Shown in pieces: positions 9,181 through 18,482 of a DNA stretch of 64,000 nt. The stretch comes from Cryobacterium levicorallinum (lineage in GTDB: Bacteria; Actinomycetota; Actinomycetes; Actinomycetales; Microbacteriaceae). The position numbers were made by a program, and so were the translations under genes. Position 1 is the first letter of the stretch; the number at the start of each line of letters is the position of its first letter. The notes under the pieces were generated by a model. The model did not search any database, was not told the origin of the DNA, and saw only the letters and a program-made list of their open reading frames with translations. Location of the stretch: assembly GCF_004402405.1 (NCBI RefSeq), contig NZ_SOFE01000022.1, positions 1 through 64,000 of the forward strand, in the 5' to 3' direction.

Positions 9181-9637
9181 ATGCTTATTGTTACCAGCAC
9201 GACCGAGATGGAAGTCTCCGTAAGTCTTCGCCACGCCGTGCTGGCGCTCCTTACCGTGGAACCGATGACCGGGTACGACCTGTCCAAGGCGTTCCAGGCA
9301 TCCGTTTCGCACGTCTGGCATGCGTCCGACTCGCAGCTCTATCCGGAACTGCGGCGCATGGAGGCCGATGGGCTGCTGGTCGGTACCGAGGTGCCGCGGG
9401 GGCCGCGCCGAATGGCTCGAGAAAGTGCGGGAGATCGACACCGGAACCAGCGCGATGCTCGAAAAACGTCTCGCGCACGCGCCCAAGAGCGAGCACGCGA
9501 GCATCCGCGTCTACAAGCGCTACACCTACGAGGGTTTGATCGCGCGGGCTGAGCACGAGATCGAGTGGGCCGAGCGGGGACTCCGGCTCATCGACGAGCT
9601 CATCAAAGCGGATTCCGCGCCGCCGACCGCCCCTTGA
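9181..9637 (+). pseudogene. Internally deleted PadR-family regulator
   Basis: From 9181 (or the in-frame ATG at 9208) the frame encodes a PadR winged helix: LRHAVLALLTVEPMTGYDLSK, then SQLYPELRRMEADGLL and GTEVPRG. At about 9395-9405, inside a G/C run, the meaningful frame ends and another begins with EWLEKVREIDTGTSAMLEKR and continues RYTYEGLIARAEHEIEWAE to a stop at 9637. The wing end and first part of the C-terminal helical domain are missing, so this is a deletion of unknown size whose length is not a multiple of three. No function expected. Confidence 0.75.
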
Positions 9638-9757
9638 CACGGCCAGCGGGGCCCAATGCTGCACGCGCGGGTGGCGGCGGACGCATCCGCTTGCCGTGTC
9701 GTGGGTTGTGACGGGAATTCGTCAATGAGCCACAGAACGAGCCTACGTGCGTGCGCT

Positions 9758-9799
9758 GTCGTGCCAATTTCGGGCGCACTGGGCCAAAATCGGCACGAC
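9758..9799. repeat. Intergenic inverted repeat
   Basis: GTCGTGCC at 9758-9765 is inverted at 9792-9799 as GGCACGAC. The arms extend to about 13 nt with one mismatch (GTCGTGCCAATTT against GTCGTGCCGATTT). It has no trailing T-run, so it is not a standard terminator. Similar long-armed elements occur at 27778, 49275 and 59428. Confidence 0.5.
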
Positions 9800-9827
9800 C
9801 CAACGGCGCGATCACGAGGAGACAGTC

Positions 9828-9990
9828 ATGACCGACACGAGCATCGAAACCGGCAGCAAAGACGACCCGTTGGTGCTGCGCACTCCGCGGGGTCGTCGGA
9901 ATACCTGATGTATCGCGACGAGACGGCCATTCCCTCGGCCTGGCCGAGGTCGAGCACAACCCGCGCAACAACCGAATGCGCGCGCTCTGA
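9828..9990 (+). pseudogene. Collapsed small gene of unknown function
   Basis: A good ribosome-binding site (GAGGAG) precedes ATG 9828, and the first 22 codons read MTDTSIETGSKDDPLVLRTP; the frame stops at 9906. Plausible continuations lie in other frames: SSEYLMYRDET just after, and LGLAEVEHNPRNNRMRAL ending in a stop at 9990. Start and end of a small conserved protein appear to be present with the interior removed. I cannot name the family with certainty. It is the last in the run of internally deleted genes. Confidence 0.5.
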
Positions 9991-10050
9991 CCGCGCTCGC
10001 GTTTCGGGCAGATTACAAGTTGAGCCAATATCCCCCAAACAGTTGCAGGG

Positions 10051-10063
10051 ATTGTTGAACAAT
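10051..10063 (+). promoter_or_regulatory. Putative GntR operator, copy 1
   Basis: ATTGTTGAACAAT is a perfect palindrome around a central G, 66 nt upstream of the transporter start. The same 13-mer, in the same orientation relative to its gene, occurs at 16997-17009 before pxpA. The half-site pattern TTGTT-N-AACAA fits the TNGT-N-ACNA style of FadR/FCD-type GntR operators, and such a regulator is encoded at 12132-12872. Confidence 0.7.
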
Positions 10064-10129
10064 CATAGGCTGTCTCACAATCAGTGACCGCCGGTGCTGA
10101 CTCGTATCCCAAAGAAGTGAGCAGCGCCC

Positions 10130-11359
10130 ATGGCCACGTCCGTCACACCCGTCACGCGTAAACTGAAGAAACCCAAGAACAGGCACCGCGGGGCCCTGCT
10201 CGGAGCCATGTTCCTCATGGCCACGAGCGCGGTCGGCCCGGGCTTCATCGTGCAGACCACGACCTTCACAGTGCAGCTCGGCGCGGCGTTCGCTTTCGCC
10301 ATCCTGGTGTCGATCCTCGTGGACATCGCCGTTCAGCTGAACGTGTGGCGGGTGATCGGCGTGAGCGGCAAGCGCGCCCAGGAACTCGCCAACACCGTAC
10401 TCCCGGGCGCCGGCTGGTTTCTCGCCGCCCTCATCTGCATCGGCGGCCTCGTCTTCAACGTGGGCAACATCGCCGGAACCGGCCTCGGCACGAACGTTCT
10501 GTTCGGCATCGACCCGAAGATCGGCGGGCTCATATCGGCCGCCATCGCCATCGCCATCTTCCTGAGCAAGCGCGCCGGCGTGGCCCTCGACAAGATCGTG
10601 GTCGTGCTCGGCGCGGTCATGATCCTGCTTATCGGGTACGTGGCGATCGTGTCGCAACCACCGCTCGGTGAAGCCCTCAAGAATGCCGTCATTCCCGACA
10701 ACGTCGACTTTCTCATCATCACCACCCTCATCGGCGGCACCATTGGCGGGTACATTACCTATGCCGGGGCGCACCGCATGATCGACGCCGGCGTCTCCGG
10801 CCCCGAAAACGTGGGCGAGATCACCAAGAGCTCCGTTCTCGGAATCATCATTACCGGTGTCATCCGCGTGCTGTTGTTCCTGGCGATTCTCGGCGTCGTC
10901 GCCGGCGGAGTGGCCCTCACCAGTGACAACCTCGCGGCCGAAGCGTTCCAGTCAGCAGCCGGCGACATCGGCCTCAAGCTGTTCGGCGTGATTCTCTGGG
11001 CCGCTTCGATCACCTCGGTCATAGGCGCCGCATACACATCGATCTCCTTCGTCACGACCGCGAAGACCTCGCCGCGGGTGCGCAGCATCGCCACCTGCGT
11101 GTTCATCGCGGTGTCGGCCACGGTCTTCACCCTGCTCGGCCAGGCCCCGGCTACGCTGCTCATCATGGCCGGCGCCGTGAACGGGCTCATTCTGCCCGTC
11201 GGTTTCGCGGTCATCCTCTGGGTGGCGTGGCGCCGCCGCGACCTGCTCGGCGGCTACATCTACCCCAAGTGGCTGCTCGTTATCGGTGTCGCCGCCTGGC
11301 TGCTCACCCTGTATCTGGGTTACCGCTCGCTCGGTGGCCTCGCGGCGCTGTGGGCGTGA
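10130..11359 (+). CDS. NRAMP-like membrane transporter (YcsG type)
   Basis: A 409-residue protein with about 11 hydrophobic segments, related to the NRAMP divalent-metal transporter family. Early residues [16 protein letters not shown] correspond to the conserved first-helix region. It has a basic N-terminus ([10 protein letters not shown]). In Bacillus a similar gene, ycsG, sits with ycsI, pxpABC and a regulator, and the same set surrounds this one. The substrate is therefore probably linked to 5-oxoproline or a related amide rather than to bulk manganese or iron; this is inference from context. The stop overlaps the next start (GTGA). Confidence 0.8.
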   Translation: MATSVTPVTRKLKKPKNRHRGALLGAMFLMATSAVGPGFIVQTTTFTVQLGAAFAFAILVSILVDIAVQLNVWRVIGVSGKRAQELANTVLPGAGWFLAALICIGGLVFNVGNIAGTGLGTNVLFGIDPKIGGLISAAIAIAIFLSKRAGVALDKIVVVLGAVMILLIGYVAIVSQPPLGEALKNAVIPDNVDFLIITTLIGGTIGGYITYAGAHRMIDAGVSGPENVGEITKSSVLGIIITGVIRVLLFLAILGVVAGGVALTSDNLAAEAFQSAAGDIGLKLFGVILWAASITSVIGAAYTSISFVTTAKTSPRVRSIATCVFIAVSATVFTLLGQAPATLLIMAGAVNGLILPVGFAVILWVAWRRRDLLGGYIYPKWLLVIGVAAWLLTLYLGYRSLGGLAALWA

Positions 11360-12147
11360 CCGCACTCGACCGGGCCGCTCTTTCGCCCGCCGAAGCCCGT
11401 GCGCTCTTCCGCGGCGGACTCGTCACACCGACGGCGGGCTGGTCGAGCGGATTCACCCAGGCCAATCTCATCATCGTGCCGAAAGAGCAGGCCTTCGACG
11501 TGCTGCTCTTCGCCGAGCGCAACCCCAAGCCGTGCCCGATTCTCGGGGTGCTCGAGGCCGGCCAGACCACCGGCCCACTGCTGGCCGGCGGCGACATTCG
11601 CACGGACGTCGGCCGTTACACGGTCTACGAGAACGGTGTGCTCGTGGCCGAACCGACCGACCTGACGGCCTGGTGGCGCGACGACCTGGTCACCTTCATC
11701 GTCGGCTGCAGCTTCACCTTCGAGGCTGCATTGCAACAGGCTGGCATTCCGATCGCCCACATCGAGCAGGGTCGCAACGTGCCGATGTATCGCACCAACC
11801 GGCGCTGCGCATCCGCTGGCAGTATGGCCGGGCCGCTGGTCGTGTCGATGCGCCCGATCCGTGCCGATCGAGTAGCGGATGCCGCGCGCATCACCGCCCG
11901 CTACCCCGCCGTGCACGGCGCCCCCGTACACAGTGGGGATCCGGCCGATCTGGGAATCCGCGACCTCGCCAGCCCCGATTTCGGCGACGCGGTGACAGTG
12001 CCCGACGGCTTCGTGCCCGTGTTCTGGGCTTGCGGCGTCACACCGCAGGCGGCCGTGATGGAGTCACGTCCGCCACTCGCGATCGGCCACGCCCCCGGCC
12101 ACATGCTCATCACGGATGCCCGCGACTCCGACTACCTCGTGCCGTAG
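11356..12147 (+). CDS. YcsI-like protein (DUF1445, putative hydro-lyase)
   Basis: About 263 residues starting at the GTG that overlaps the transporter stop as GTGA ([21 protein letters not shown]). Conserved parts include [23 protein letters not shown]-type sequence near the start, a central [11 protein letters not shown] segment, a [11 protein letters not shown] segment and a C-terminal [22 protein letters not shown] stretch, as in the YcsI/DUF1445 family, annotated as putative hydro-lyases and often found with 5-oxoprolinase genes. The biochemical reaction is not established. Its 3-prime end overlaps the convergent GntR gene by 16 nt. Co-transcribed with the transporter from the operator-bearing promoter at 10.05 kb. 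Confidence 0.75.
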   Translation: MTALDRAALSPAEARALFRGGLVTPTAGWSSGFTQANLIIVPKEQAFDVLLFAERNPKPCPILGVLEAGQTTGPLLAGGDIRTDVGRYTVYENGVLVAEPTDLTAWWRDDLVTFIVGCSFTFEAALQQAGIPIAHIEQGRNVPMYRTNRRCASAGSMAGPLVVSMRPIRADRVADAARITARYPAVHGAPVHSGDPADLGIRDLASPDFGDAVTVPDGFVPVFWACGVTPQAAVMESRPPLAIGHAPGHMLITDARDSDYLVP

Positions 12148-12872
12148 GCCCGCTGGGCGCCGGTTTGCGCAAGCGGATGCCGCGTCGCTGCCCTAGCGCG
12201 CGCGTGCGCCTCGAGCAGCTGTTGCTCGGCCCGGCGCAGGTAGTCGACCATGAGCGCGGCCGCCTCGGAGCGCTCCCCCGCCTCGAATTTCGCCAGGATG
12301 ATGGCGTTGTCGTCGATGTAGGGCGCGTGGAATAGGGGATCGGCCACCATCGAGTGGAACACCAGCCGCATCTCGGCAAGCACCTGCGTCATCTGCGCAT
12401 TAAGACGGTCGCTTCCGGTAAGCGCGACGACCCCGGCGTGGAAGTCCTGGTTGGCGCTGGCCATGCCCGGCACCGAACCGTCGGTGTGGGCTGACCGGGC
12501 ACGCGCAATGGCCGCGTGGAGGGCATCCGTTGTGTAATCGGTCGACCAGGTGAGAGCGGCCGGTTCGAGAAAGCGGCGCACCCGGTAGATCTCGCGAATG
12601 TCGTCGGCAGTCGGGCGGGTCACGAACACGCCACGGTTGGGGATGCGGGTGACGACGTGTTCGCGGGCTAGGGTGGCGAAGGCCTCGCGCAGGGTGTTGC
12701 GGGAAACGCCGAGCACCTCGCACAGCGGTTCCTCCGACAGCTTCGCGCCGGGTGCGAGCTGGCCGGCCGAAATGCGATCGCGCAGCATCGACGCGGCCCA
12801 CAGGCCCGTTTCGGCGTGGCGCACGTCGACGCTCTGGCGACGCAGGTCGGGGAGGATCTCGTCGAGGGTCAT
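12132..12872 (-). CDS. GntR-family regulator, FCD subfamily
   Basis: A 246-residue regulator ([12 protein letters not shown]) with an N-terminal winged helix ([37 protein letters not shown]) and an all-helical FCD effector domain ([16 protein letters not shown] onward). It is the last gene on the minus strand downstream of pxpA, pxpBC and the biotin carboxylase, with a 25-nt gap. The two identical palindromes at 10051 and 16997 bracket the module and are its probable targets, which would make both arms co-regulated and the regulator autogenous. The effector is unknown, plausibly 5-oxoproline or a downstream acid. GTG/ATG 6 nt upstream (MGMTLDE, 12878) is an equally possible start. Confidence 0.85.
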   Translation of the reverse strand: MTLDEILPDLRRQSVDVRHAETGLWAASMLRDRISAGQLAPGAKLSEEPLCEVLGVSRNTLREAFATLAREHVVTRIPNRGVFVTRPTADDIREIYRVRRFLEPAALTWSTDYTTDALHAAIARARSAHTDGSVPGMASANQDFHAGVVALTGSDRLNAQMTQVLAEMRLVFHSMVADPLFHAPYIDDNAIILAKFEAGERSEAAALMVDYLRRAEQQLLEAHARARAATRHPLAQTGAQRAYGTR

Positions 12873-12897
12873 ACCCACACAGTATCGACTCTCGCGC

Positions 12898-14628
12898 TCA
12901 AGCCTCGATGGTCGCGACGACGGCGTGCACGGCCACCGCGTCGCCGGGAGCCACGATCAGCCCCACGAGGCGGCCGGAACGGTGCGCGACGACGGTCGAT
13001 TCCATTTTCATGGCTTCGAGCACCAGCAGCGGCTCGCCCGCGGCGACCGTGGCGCCAGCGTCGACGAGCCACTTGACCACGGTGCCGCTCATGGTGGAGC
13101 GCAGCTCGGCTGGATCGGTCAGCTCGATCGGCGCTGGCGCCACCGGCCCGCTGCCCTGCGCAAAACCTGCCAGCAGGTTCTCCGGCAGGCCGAGGGCCAC
13201 CCGGCGCCCGTCGAGTTCGATCGTGATCGTGCGGCGAGCCAGGGCCGGGGCTGCCGGCATGAGCGAGGAATCAGCGGCAATCTGCTCGGCGAACTCGGTT
13301 TCGATCCAGCTCGTGTACACGCCTAGCCGATCAGGCCCAATGAACGCGGGCAGGTTCACCACCGCACGGTGAAACGGCAGCACGGTGGGCAGGCCCGCGA
13401 TCTCGAACTCGGCGAGCGCCCGGCGGGCCCGCCGAAGGGCCTGGGCCCGGTCGGCGCCGGTGACGATGAGTTTGGCGAGCAGCGAATCAAATTGCGGAGC
13501 CACCGCATCACCAGAGCGGATGCCGGCATCAACCCGAATTCCCGGCCCGGTCGGCACGGTGAACGCCGTCACTGTGCCCGGTGACGGGAGAAATCCGCGG
13601 CCGGGGTCTTCGGCGTTGATACGGAATTCGAAGGAGTGGCCGTGCGGCACCGGGTCGTCGGCGACCGGCAGCGGCCCGCCGGCGGCGATGGCGAGCTGGG
13701 CGAGCACGAGGTCGACGCCAGAGGTCTCTTCGGTGATCGGGTGCTCCACCTGCAGGCGCGTGTTCACCTCGAGAAAAGAGATACTGCCGTCGTCGGCCAG
13801 CAGGTATTCCACGGTACCGGCACCGATATACCCGGCCTCCCGGCAGATGGCTTTCGCCGAGGTATAGATGAGGTCGCGCTGGTCCGCGGTGAGAAACGGT
13901 GCCGGCGCTTCCTCGACAAGCTTCTGGTTGCGGCGCTGAAGCGAGCAGTCCCGGGTGCCGACGACGATCACGGTGCCGTTGCCGTCGGCCAGAATCTGCG
14001 CTTCGACGTGGCGGGGCTTGTTCAGAAAGCGCTCCACGTAGCATTCGCCGCGCCCGAACGCCGCAACGCTCTCGCGCACGGCGGAGTCGAACGATTCCTC
14101 GATGGCGTCCAGCTCCCAGACGACCTTCATGCCCCGGCCGCCGCCGCCGAACGCCGCCTTGATTGCCACCGGCAGACCGTGCTCCTCGGCGAAGGCGCGC
14201 ACCTCGGCCGCGGTCTCAACGGTGCCGTTCGACCCCTCCACGAGCGGAGCACCCACCCGCACGGCGATCTCGCGCGCCGAGACCTTGTTGCCGAGCAGCC
14301 GAATGCTCTCCGGGCTCGGGCCGATCCAGACCAGCCCGGCGTCCTGCACGGCTTGGGCGAAGTCAGCGTTCTCCGACAGAAATCCGTAGCCGGGGTGTAC
14401 GGCGTCGGTACCGGCGCGGCGCGCGATGGCCAGCAGTTTCGGCACGTTCAGGTAGGTGTCGGCCGGGCTGTTGCCGCCAAGCGCATAGGCCTCGGTGGCC
14501 AGCCCCACGTGCAGCGCGTCGGCGTCGACGTCGGCGTAGACGGCGACCGAGTCGAGCCCAGCGTCGGAACAACCGCGAATGATGCGCACGGCGATTTCGC
14601 CACGGTTGGCGATGAGTACTTTCTGCAC
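12898..14628 (-). CDS. Biotin carboxylase fused to biotin carboxyl carrier domain
   Basis: A 576-residue protein. Residues 1 to about 445 are a biotin carboxylase with ATP-grasp landmarks ([55 protein letters not shown]). A short spacer leads to a C-terminal biotinyl domain with the attachment motif EAMKMES, lysine about residue 538. It lies 3 nt downstream of the PxpB-PxpC fusion. No acyl-CoA carboxyltransferase is nearby, but the KipI/KipA domains of the neighbour are homologous to the carboxyltransferase domain of urea carboxylase, so the two proteins together cover all modules of an amide carboxylase. Assignment as an acetyl-CoA carboxylase subunit is possible but less supported by context. 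Confidence 0.85.
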   Translation of the reverse strand: MQKVLIANRGEIAVRIIRGCSDAGLDSVAVYADVDADALHVGLATEAYALGGNSPADTYLNVPKLLAIARRAGTDAVHPGYGFLSENADFAQAVQDAGLVWIGPSPESIRLLGNKVSAREIAVRVGAPLVEGSNGTVETAAEVRAFAEEHGLPVAIKAAFGGGGRGMKVVWELDAIEESFDSAVRESVAAFGRGECYVERFLNKPRHVEAQILADGNGTVIVVGTRDCSLQRRNQKLVEEAPAPFLTADQRDLIYTSAKAICREAGYIGAGTVEYLLADDGSISFLEVNTRLQVEHPITEETSGVDLVLAQLAIAAGGPLPVADDPVPHGHSFEFRINAEDPGRGFLPSPGTVTAFTVPTGPGIRVDAGIRSGDAVAPQFDSLLAKLIVTGADRAQALRRARRALAEFEIAGLPTVLPFHRAVVNLPAFIGPDRLGVYTSWIETEFAEQIAADSSLMPAAPALARRTITIELDGRRVALGLPENLLAGFAQGSGPVAPAPIELTDPAELRSTMSGTVVKWLVDAGATVAAGEPLLVLEAMKMESTVVAHRSGRLVGLIVAPGDAVAVHAVVATIEA

Positions 14629-14631
14629 AGG

Positions 14632-16191
14632 TCAGCTCTCGTTCGAAGGAATTGATGTGGTCACAAAGCGGATGCGCGCGCCCGTTACGAGCTGCGCCGC
14701 GCGGTCGAGGTCGGCGTGCAGCACCACGCCGAGCACCGGGTAACCGCCGGTGACCGGGTGGTCGGCGAGGAACAACACCGGAACGCCCGAGGCCGGCAGC
14801 TGGATGGCGCCGGAGACGGTGCCCTCGCTCGGCAGTTCGCCACCGTGCGCCCGCTCGAGGGCCGGCCCATCCAGGCGCAGGCCGATGCGGTTGGACTGCG
14901 CGGTGACGACCCAGTCGGTGCGGTCGAAATCGGCGAGGATGTCGGCACTGAACCAGTCGGCGCGCGGGCCGGGAACGTAGCGCAGCACGGTAACCTCCGC
15001 GGGCGGGGCCGGCGCGGGTTCGGCCGCCCCGACCACGCTCGTCGGCGCAGCCGGCAGCACCGTCAGTTCGGTGCCGGCAACGAGCGGCGCCGGACCGACG
15101 CCGGACATGGAGTCGGTCGAGCGGCTACCGAGCACGAGCGGCAGGTCGAAACCGCCGCGTACGGCGAGATAACTGCGCACGCCCCACAGCGGGGCGCCGA
15201 GGGTCAGCCGTTCGCCGGTGTGCAGCGCGAACGGGGCGTCGGTGGGTACAACGCGGGGTGCGGCATCCGTTCTGCTGATCGTGATGAGAACGGATGCCCC
15301 AGCCACGGCGAGCACCTGCTCGGTGCTGGCGTCGAGTACGAGGCCGCCGAGGGCGTTTTCGAGCACTGCGGCGGAGGCAGGGTTGCCAACCAGTCGGTTG
15401 GCGCGGCGCAGGGCTCCGCGGTCGAGGGCGCCGGCGCCGGCCACGCCGAGGTGGGCGAGGCCGGGGCGGCCGAGATCCTGCACGGTGGTCTGCGGCCCGG
15501 GCTGCACGACGACAAGGTCGGCGGGCAGGTCGGCTGGCGCCGTCGGGGCCGTCGGCGCGGCCCGCACGAACTCGTGCACGGCCCGAAATTGCACCCGGTT
15601 ACCGGGCTGTAGCAGGGCCGGCTGATCGCGGTCAAGGCTCCACAGGGCGGCGTCGGTGCGGCCGATCAGCTGCCAGCCACCGGGAGTGACCCGCGGATAC
15701 ACGGCCGAATAGCCGTCGGCGAGCGCCACCGCACCGGCCGGAACGGCCTTGCGCGGGCTGCTGCGCCGGGAGACGGTGAGCCGGTCGTCACCGACGAGAT
15801 AGGCGAAGCCGGGGGCGAAGCCGCCGAACGCGGCGGTCCATAGCTGCCCGGTGTGCGCCGCGATCACACCGCCGCGGTCGAGGCCGGTGAACTCGGCGAC
15901 CTCTTCGAGGTCGTCGCCGTCGTAGATCACGTCGATGGTCACGAGCTCGTCCGGCCCGGAGTCGGCGGTGCGCGGCGCGATCGCGCGCAGCCCAGCCGCA
16001 AAGCCGCGGGCCGCTGCTGCCGAATCGGCAGTCACGAGCACGGTTTCGGCAGCGGCGACGACGTCGACCTGGCCGGGCAGCGGATGCTCACGCAGCGCCT
16101 CATACAGGCCGAGCACCTCACTCAGCCCGCCCAGTTGCACCAGCACGGCCCGGTCGCCCACGGCGCGAATGGATCGGATGGGGGTGGGCAT
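14632..16191 (-). CDS. 5-oxoprolinase subunits B and C fused (KipI-KipA type)
   Basis: A 519-residue fusion. Residues 1 to about 210 match PxpB/KipI (IRAVGDRAVLVQLG, GGFAPGFAYL, SSPRKAVPAGAVAL, TPGGWQLIGRT); residues about 225-519 match PxpC/KipA (GPQTTVQDLGRPGLAHLGV, GALDRGALRRANRLVGN, RSYLAVRGG, SNRIGLRLDG). In Escherichia coli the separate PxpB and PxpC act with PxpA in ATP-dependent hydrolysis of 5-oxoproline to glutamate. The two domains are also homologous to the carboxyltransferase part of urea carboxylase. It is 3 nt downstream of pxpA and 3 nt upstream of the biotin carboxylase gene, so the three are one operon. Confidence 0.85.
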   Translation of the reverse strand: MPTPIRSIRAVGDRAVLVQLGGLSEVLGLYEALREHPLPGQVDVVAAAETVLVTADSAAAARGFAAGLRAIAPRTADSGPDELVTIDVIYDGDDLEEVAEFTGLDRGGVIAAHTGQLWTAAFGGFAPGFAYLVGDDRLTVSRRSSPRKAVPAGAVALADGYSAVYPRVTPGGWQLIGRTDAALWSLDRDQPALLQPGNRVQFRAVHEFVRAAPTAPTAPADLPADLVVVQPGPQTTVQDLGRPGLAHLGVAGAGALDRGALRRANRLVGNPASAAVLENALGGLVLDASTEQVLAVAGASVLITISRTDAAPRVVPTDAPFALHTGERLTLGAPLWGVRSYLAVRGGFDLPLVLGSRSTDSMSGVGPAPLVAGTELTVLPAAPTSVVGAAEPAPAPPAEVTVLRYVPGPRADWFSADILADFDRTDWVVTAQSNRIGLRLDGPALERAHGGELPSEGTVSGAIQLPASGVPVLFLADHPVTGGYPVLGVVLHADLDRAAQLVTGARIRFVTTSIPSNES

Positions 16192-16194
16192 CCG

Positions 16195-16953
16195 CTAGAC
16201 GAAACTCGCCACGGAAACGCCGGCGGCCAGCAGCGCGGAGCGCACCGCGGCGGCCAGCCGCACGGCGCCGGGGGTGTCGCCGTGCAGGCAGATGCTCTCT
16301 GCCGGCACCGCGATGACCGAACCGTCGACGGCGACGACGGTTCCCTCGAGGGCGAGGCGCACGACCTGCGCCGTGACCGCCTCGACCGAGTGCAGCACCG
16401 CGCCGGGCAGCGTGCGTGACACCAGGCTGCCGTCGGGGTTGTAGGCACGGTCCGCGAAGGCTTCGGCCACGGTGCGGAGGCCCGCGGCCTGGGCGGCCCG
16501 TTCGATCTCGCTGTTCGGCAACACCATGAGCGGCAGGCACGAGTCGACGGCGAGCACGGCATCAACCACGGCCTGCGCCTGCACCGGGTGACGGGCGATC
16601 GTGTTGTAGAGGGCGCCGTGCGGTTTCACGTAACGCACCGCGGTGCCGGCAGCGCGGGCGAGGGCCTGCACGGCGCCGATCTGGTAAATCACGTCGTTAC
16701 TAAGTTCGGCGGCATCCATCTCGATGAAGCGGCGGCCGAATCCGGCCAGGTCGCGGTAGCCCGGGTGTGCGCCCACCATGACACCGGCGGCAGCTGCAGC
16801 AGCGCAAGTGGCGCGAATGGTCGTGGGGTCGCCGGCGTGGAACCCGCCGGCCACATTGACGCTCGTGACCGAGGCGATAATGGCGGCGTCGTCGCCGAAG
16901 GTCCAGTTGCCGAAGGACTCTCCGACGTCGCTGTTCAGATCGATGGTTGGCAT
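16195..16953 (-). CDS. pxpA: 5-oxoprolinase subunit A (LamB/YcsF family)
   Basis: A 252-residue PxpA homologue: [14 protein letters not shown] at the N-terminus, FHAGDP at residues 38-43, [24 protein letters not shown] and [10 protein letters not shown]. These are the conserved acid, histidine and glycine-rich segments of the LamB/YcsF family. One oddity: the usual NIACGFHAGD motif reads [10 protein letters not shown] here, with glycine replacing cysteine at position 36. First gene of the minus-strand operon; a GntR-type palindrome lies 43 nt before its start. Confidence 0.9.
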   Translation of the reverse strand: MPTIDLNSDVGESFGNWTFGDDAAIIASVTSVNVAGGFHAGDPTTIRATCAAAAAAGVMVGAHPGYRDLAGFGRRFIEMDAAELSNDVIYQIGAVQALARAAGTAVRYVKPHGALYNTIARHPVQAQAVVDAVLAVDSCLPLMVLPNSEIERAAQAAGLRTVAEAFADRAYNPDGSLVSRTLPGAVLHSVEAVTAQVVRLALEGTVVAVDGSVIAVPAESICLHGDTPGAVRLAAAVRSALLAAGVSVASFV

Positions 16954-16996
16954 GGTCCCCGTCTTTCGTTCACCCTAGACTGCCGTATTTCTGTGT

Positions 16997-17009
16997 ATTG
17001 TTCAACAAT
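16997..17009 (-). promoter_or_regulatory. Putative GntR operator, copy 2
   Basis: ATTGTTCAACAAT on the + strand, that is ATTGTTGAACAAT read towards pxpA, identical to the site at 10051-10063. Centre is about 50 nt before the pxpA start, suitable for repression of its promoter. Confidence 0.7.
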
Positions 17010-17178
17010 CTCTGTAAAATCAGCCCTGAATCCAAAGGAGTGCGACCTGGCCCGAACGTTCTACACCCCTAATGGGCCTCCCCCATAAGGGGTAGACAGC
17101 GAGTGCACTCCTCAATATTGTGTTAATACCTGCGGCAACAAGGTCCGCTGGTTGCGATCGATAACTGGAGTGAAGCAC

Positions 17179-18159
17179 ATGATGCGAAGCAAAGTTAGAA
17201 CCGGCGCCCTCTCGGCGCTTCTGATCGGCACGCTGGTCGGTGCTGGCGGTTTCCTGTCGGCCGGCGCAGCCTCGGCCGCAATCGCGCCCGAGTTGACAGG
17301 CACCACCTCGTCAGCGGATGTCGACCGCTGGGTCGTTCCGCAGACCCAACAGGGCGGTGACTACTGGACCCCGGAGCGTATGCAGTCCGCCATACCCGGC
17401 GAGGTCCTGGTACAGGACAACGTGGCAGCCGGAGCGATCGGTGCTGTCGCGGCCGGAACCACCTCCCTGGTGTCCCCGCAGGCAGCGGACTCGGACCAGT
17501 CGCCCGCAGCCACCCAGGTCTCCCCGATTTCCCACATCGGTAAAATCTTCTTCACCCTCGGCGGCACCGACTACGTCTGTTCCGGCAACGCCATCTCCGC
17601 GGCCAACGAGAACACTGTCGTCACCGCCGGCCACTGCGTCAACGAAGGCCCCGGCAATTTCGCCACACGCCTCATCTTCGTACCGGCCTACGAGAACGGC
17701 TCCGCCCCGTTCGGCCAGTGGAATGCCACCGAGCTCTACGCTCCCACCCAGTGGAGCAACAGCGGTGATATCAGCTACGACACCGGCTTCGCCATCGTCT
17801 CCTCACCCACCGGCACGTCGCTGAGCGACAGCGTCGGCGCGTCCGGAGTCACGTTCAACCAGAGCCGTGGCCTCACCTACACGGCCTACGGTTACCCGGC
17901 AGCTGCGCCCTTCACCGGCGAGACCCTGCAGTCCTGCTACGGCACGGCCAGCGCCGACCCCTACGGCCAGACCCAGTCCCAGGGAATCCCGTGCGACATG
18001 ACCGGCGGCTCCTCGGGCGGCCCGTGGATGATCGGCAGCGGCTCCACCGGCCTGCAGAACTCGGTCAACAGTTTTGGCTACAACAACATCGCGAACACCA
18101 TGTTCGGGCCCTACTGGGGCTCGGTCATCCAGAACGCATATGTCGCCGCGTCAGCCTGA
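17179..18159 (+). CDS. Secreted trypsin-fold serine protease
   Basis: A 326-residue exported protease of the S1/glutamyl-endopeptidase-like type. The start MMRSKVRTG at 17179 has GGAG 8 nt upstream. A signal peptide runs to ASAA at about residue 34, followed by a probable pro-segment to about residue 115. The catalytic triad is readable: His152 in VTAGHCV, Asp201 in SYDTGFAIV and Ser279 in GGSSGGPW (serine replacing the usual aspartate of GDSGG). Cysteines at CSGN/GHC and SCYG/PCDM fit two disulfides. Upstream is a non-coding stretch, so it is probably transcribed alone. Substrate specificity cannot be read from sequence. Confidence 0.85.
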   Translation: MMRSKVRTGALSALLIGTLVGAGGFLSAGAASAAIAPELTGTTSSADVDRWVVPQTQQGGDYWTPERMQSAIPGEVLVQDNVAAGAIGAVAAGTTSLVSPQAADSDQSPAATQVSPISHIGKIFFTLGGTDYVCSGNAISAANENTVVTAGHCVNEGPGNFATRLIFVPAYENGSAPFGQWNATELYAPTQWSNSGDISYDTGFAIVSSPTGTSLSDSVGASGVTFNQSRGLTYTAYGYPAAAPFTGETLQSCYGTASADPYGQTQSQGIPCDMTGGSSGGPWMIGSGSTGLQNSVNSFGYNNIANTMFGPYWGSVIQNAYVAASA

Positions 18160-18361
18160 CCCGAGCGGCGCAGACCCGGTTGCCCGGCAGCGCCTCAATC
18201 CCGATGCAACCGACTGGCCCGACGCAACCGACTGGGACGACGAACGGATGCACGCGGCCCGGCCGCGCGTCATCCGCCTGAACCCCGACGGGTCGCGCGT
18301 GCACGACGCGCCAACCGAGCAATCGGAAGCCGACACGGAGACCCCGCCGCCGGCATCCTGA
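18140..18361 (+). CDS. Small hydrophilic protein of unknown function
   Basis: A 73-residue frame starting at ATG 18140 inside the 3-prime end of the protease gene (20-nt overlap), sequence MSPRQPDPSGADPVARQRLN, then repeated ATDWPDATDWDDE, then RPRVIRLNPDGSRVHDAP and an acidic tail. No signal peptide, no membrane segment. It ends 5 nt before a strong hairpin terminator, which supports its being the end of the transcript. Family not recognised. It could alternatively be non-functional read-through sequence. Confidence 0.5.
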   Translation: MSPRQPDPSGADPVARQRLNPDATDWPDATDWDDERMHAARPRVIRLNPDGSRVHDAPTEQSEADTETPPPAS

Positions 18362-18365
18362 AACA

Positions 18366-18402
18366 GGGAAGGCCCCGTCCGAAACTCGGACGGGGTCTTC
18401 CC
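18366..18402. terminator. Bidirectional hairpin terminator
   Basis: Arms of about 17 nt, GGGAAGGCCCCGTCCGA and its near-perfect inverse, around an AAC loop, lie between the convergent small protein gene and the CoA-transferase operon. It would serve both strands. Confidence 0.8.
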
Positions 18403-18429
18403 TTGCCGGAAGGCGGCAGCACGCTCCTC

Positions 18430-18482
18430 CTGCTCATAGCTCGGAGCAAGCTCCCCCTGCTAGCAGCTCGGAGCCAGCTCCT
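18430..18482. repeat. Tandem duplication of about 27 bp at the end of the CoA-transferase B gene
   Basis: CTGCTCATAGCTCGGAGCAA at 18430 and CTGCTAGCAGCTCGGAGCCA at 18457 begin two near-identical 26-27 bp units, and a weaker third trace lies just to the left. The stop codon of the gene (18460-18462) falls inside the second unit, so duplication has reshaped the C-terminus (EELAPSC). Confidence 0.6.
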
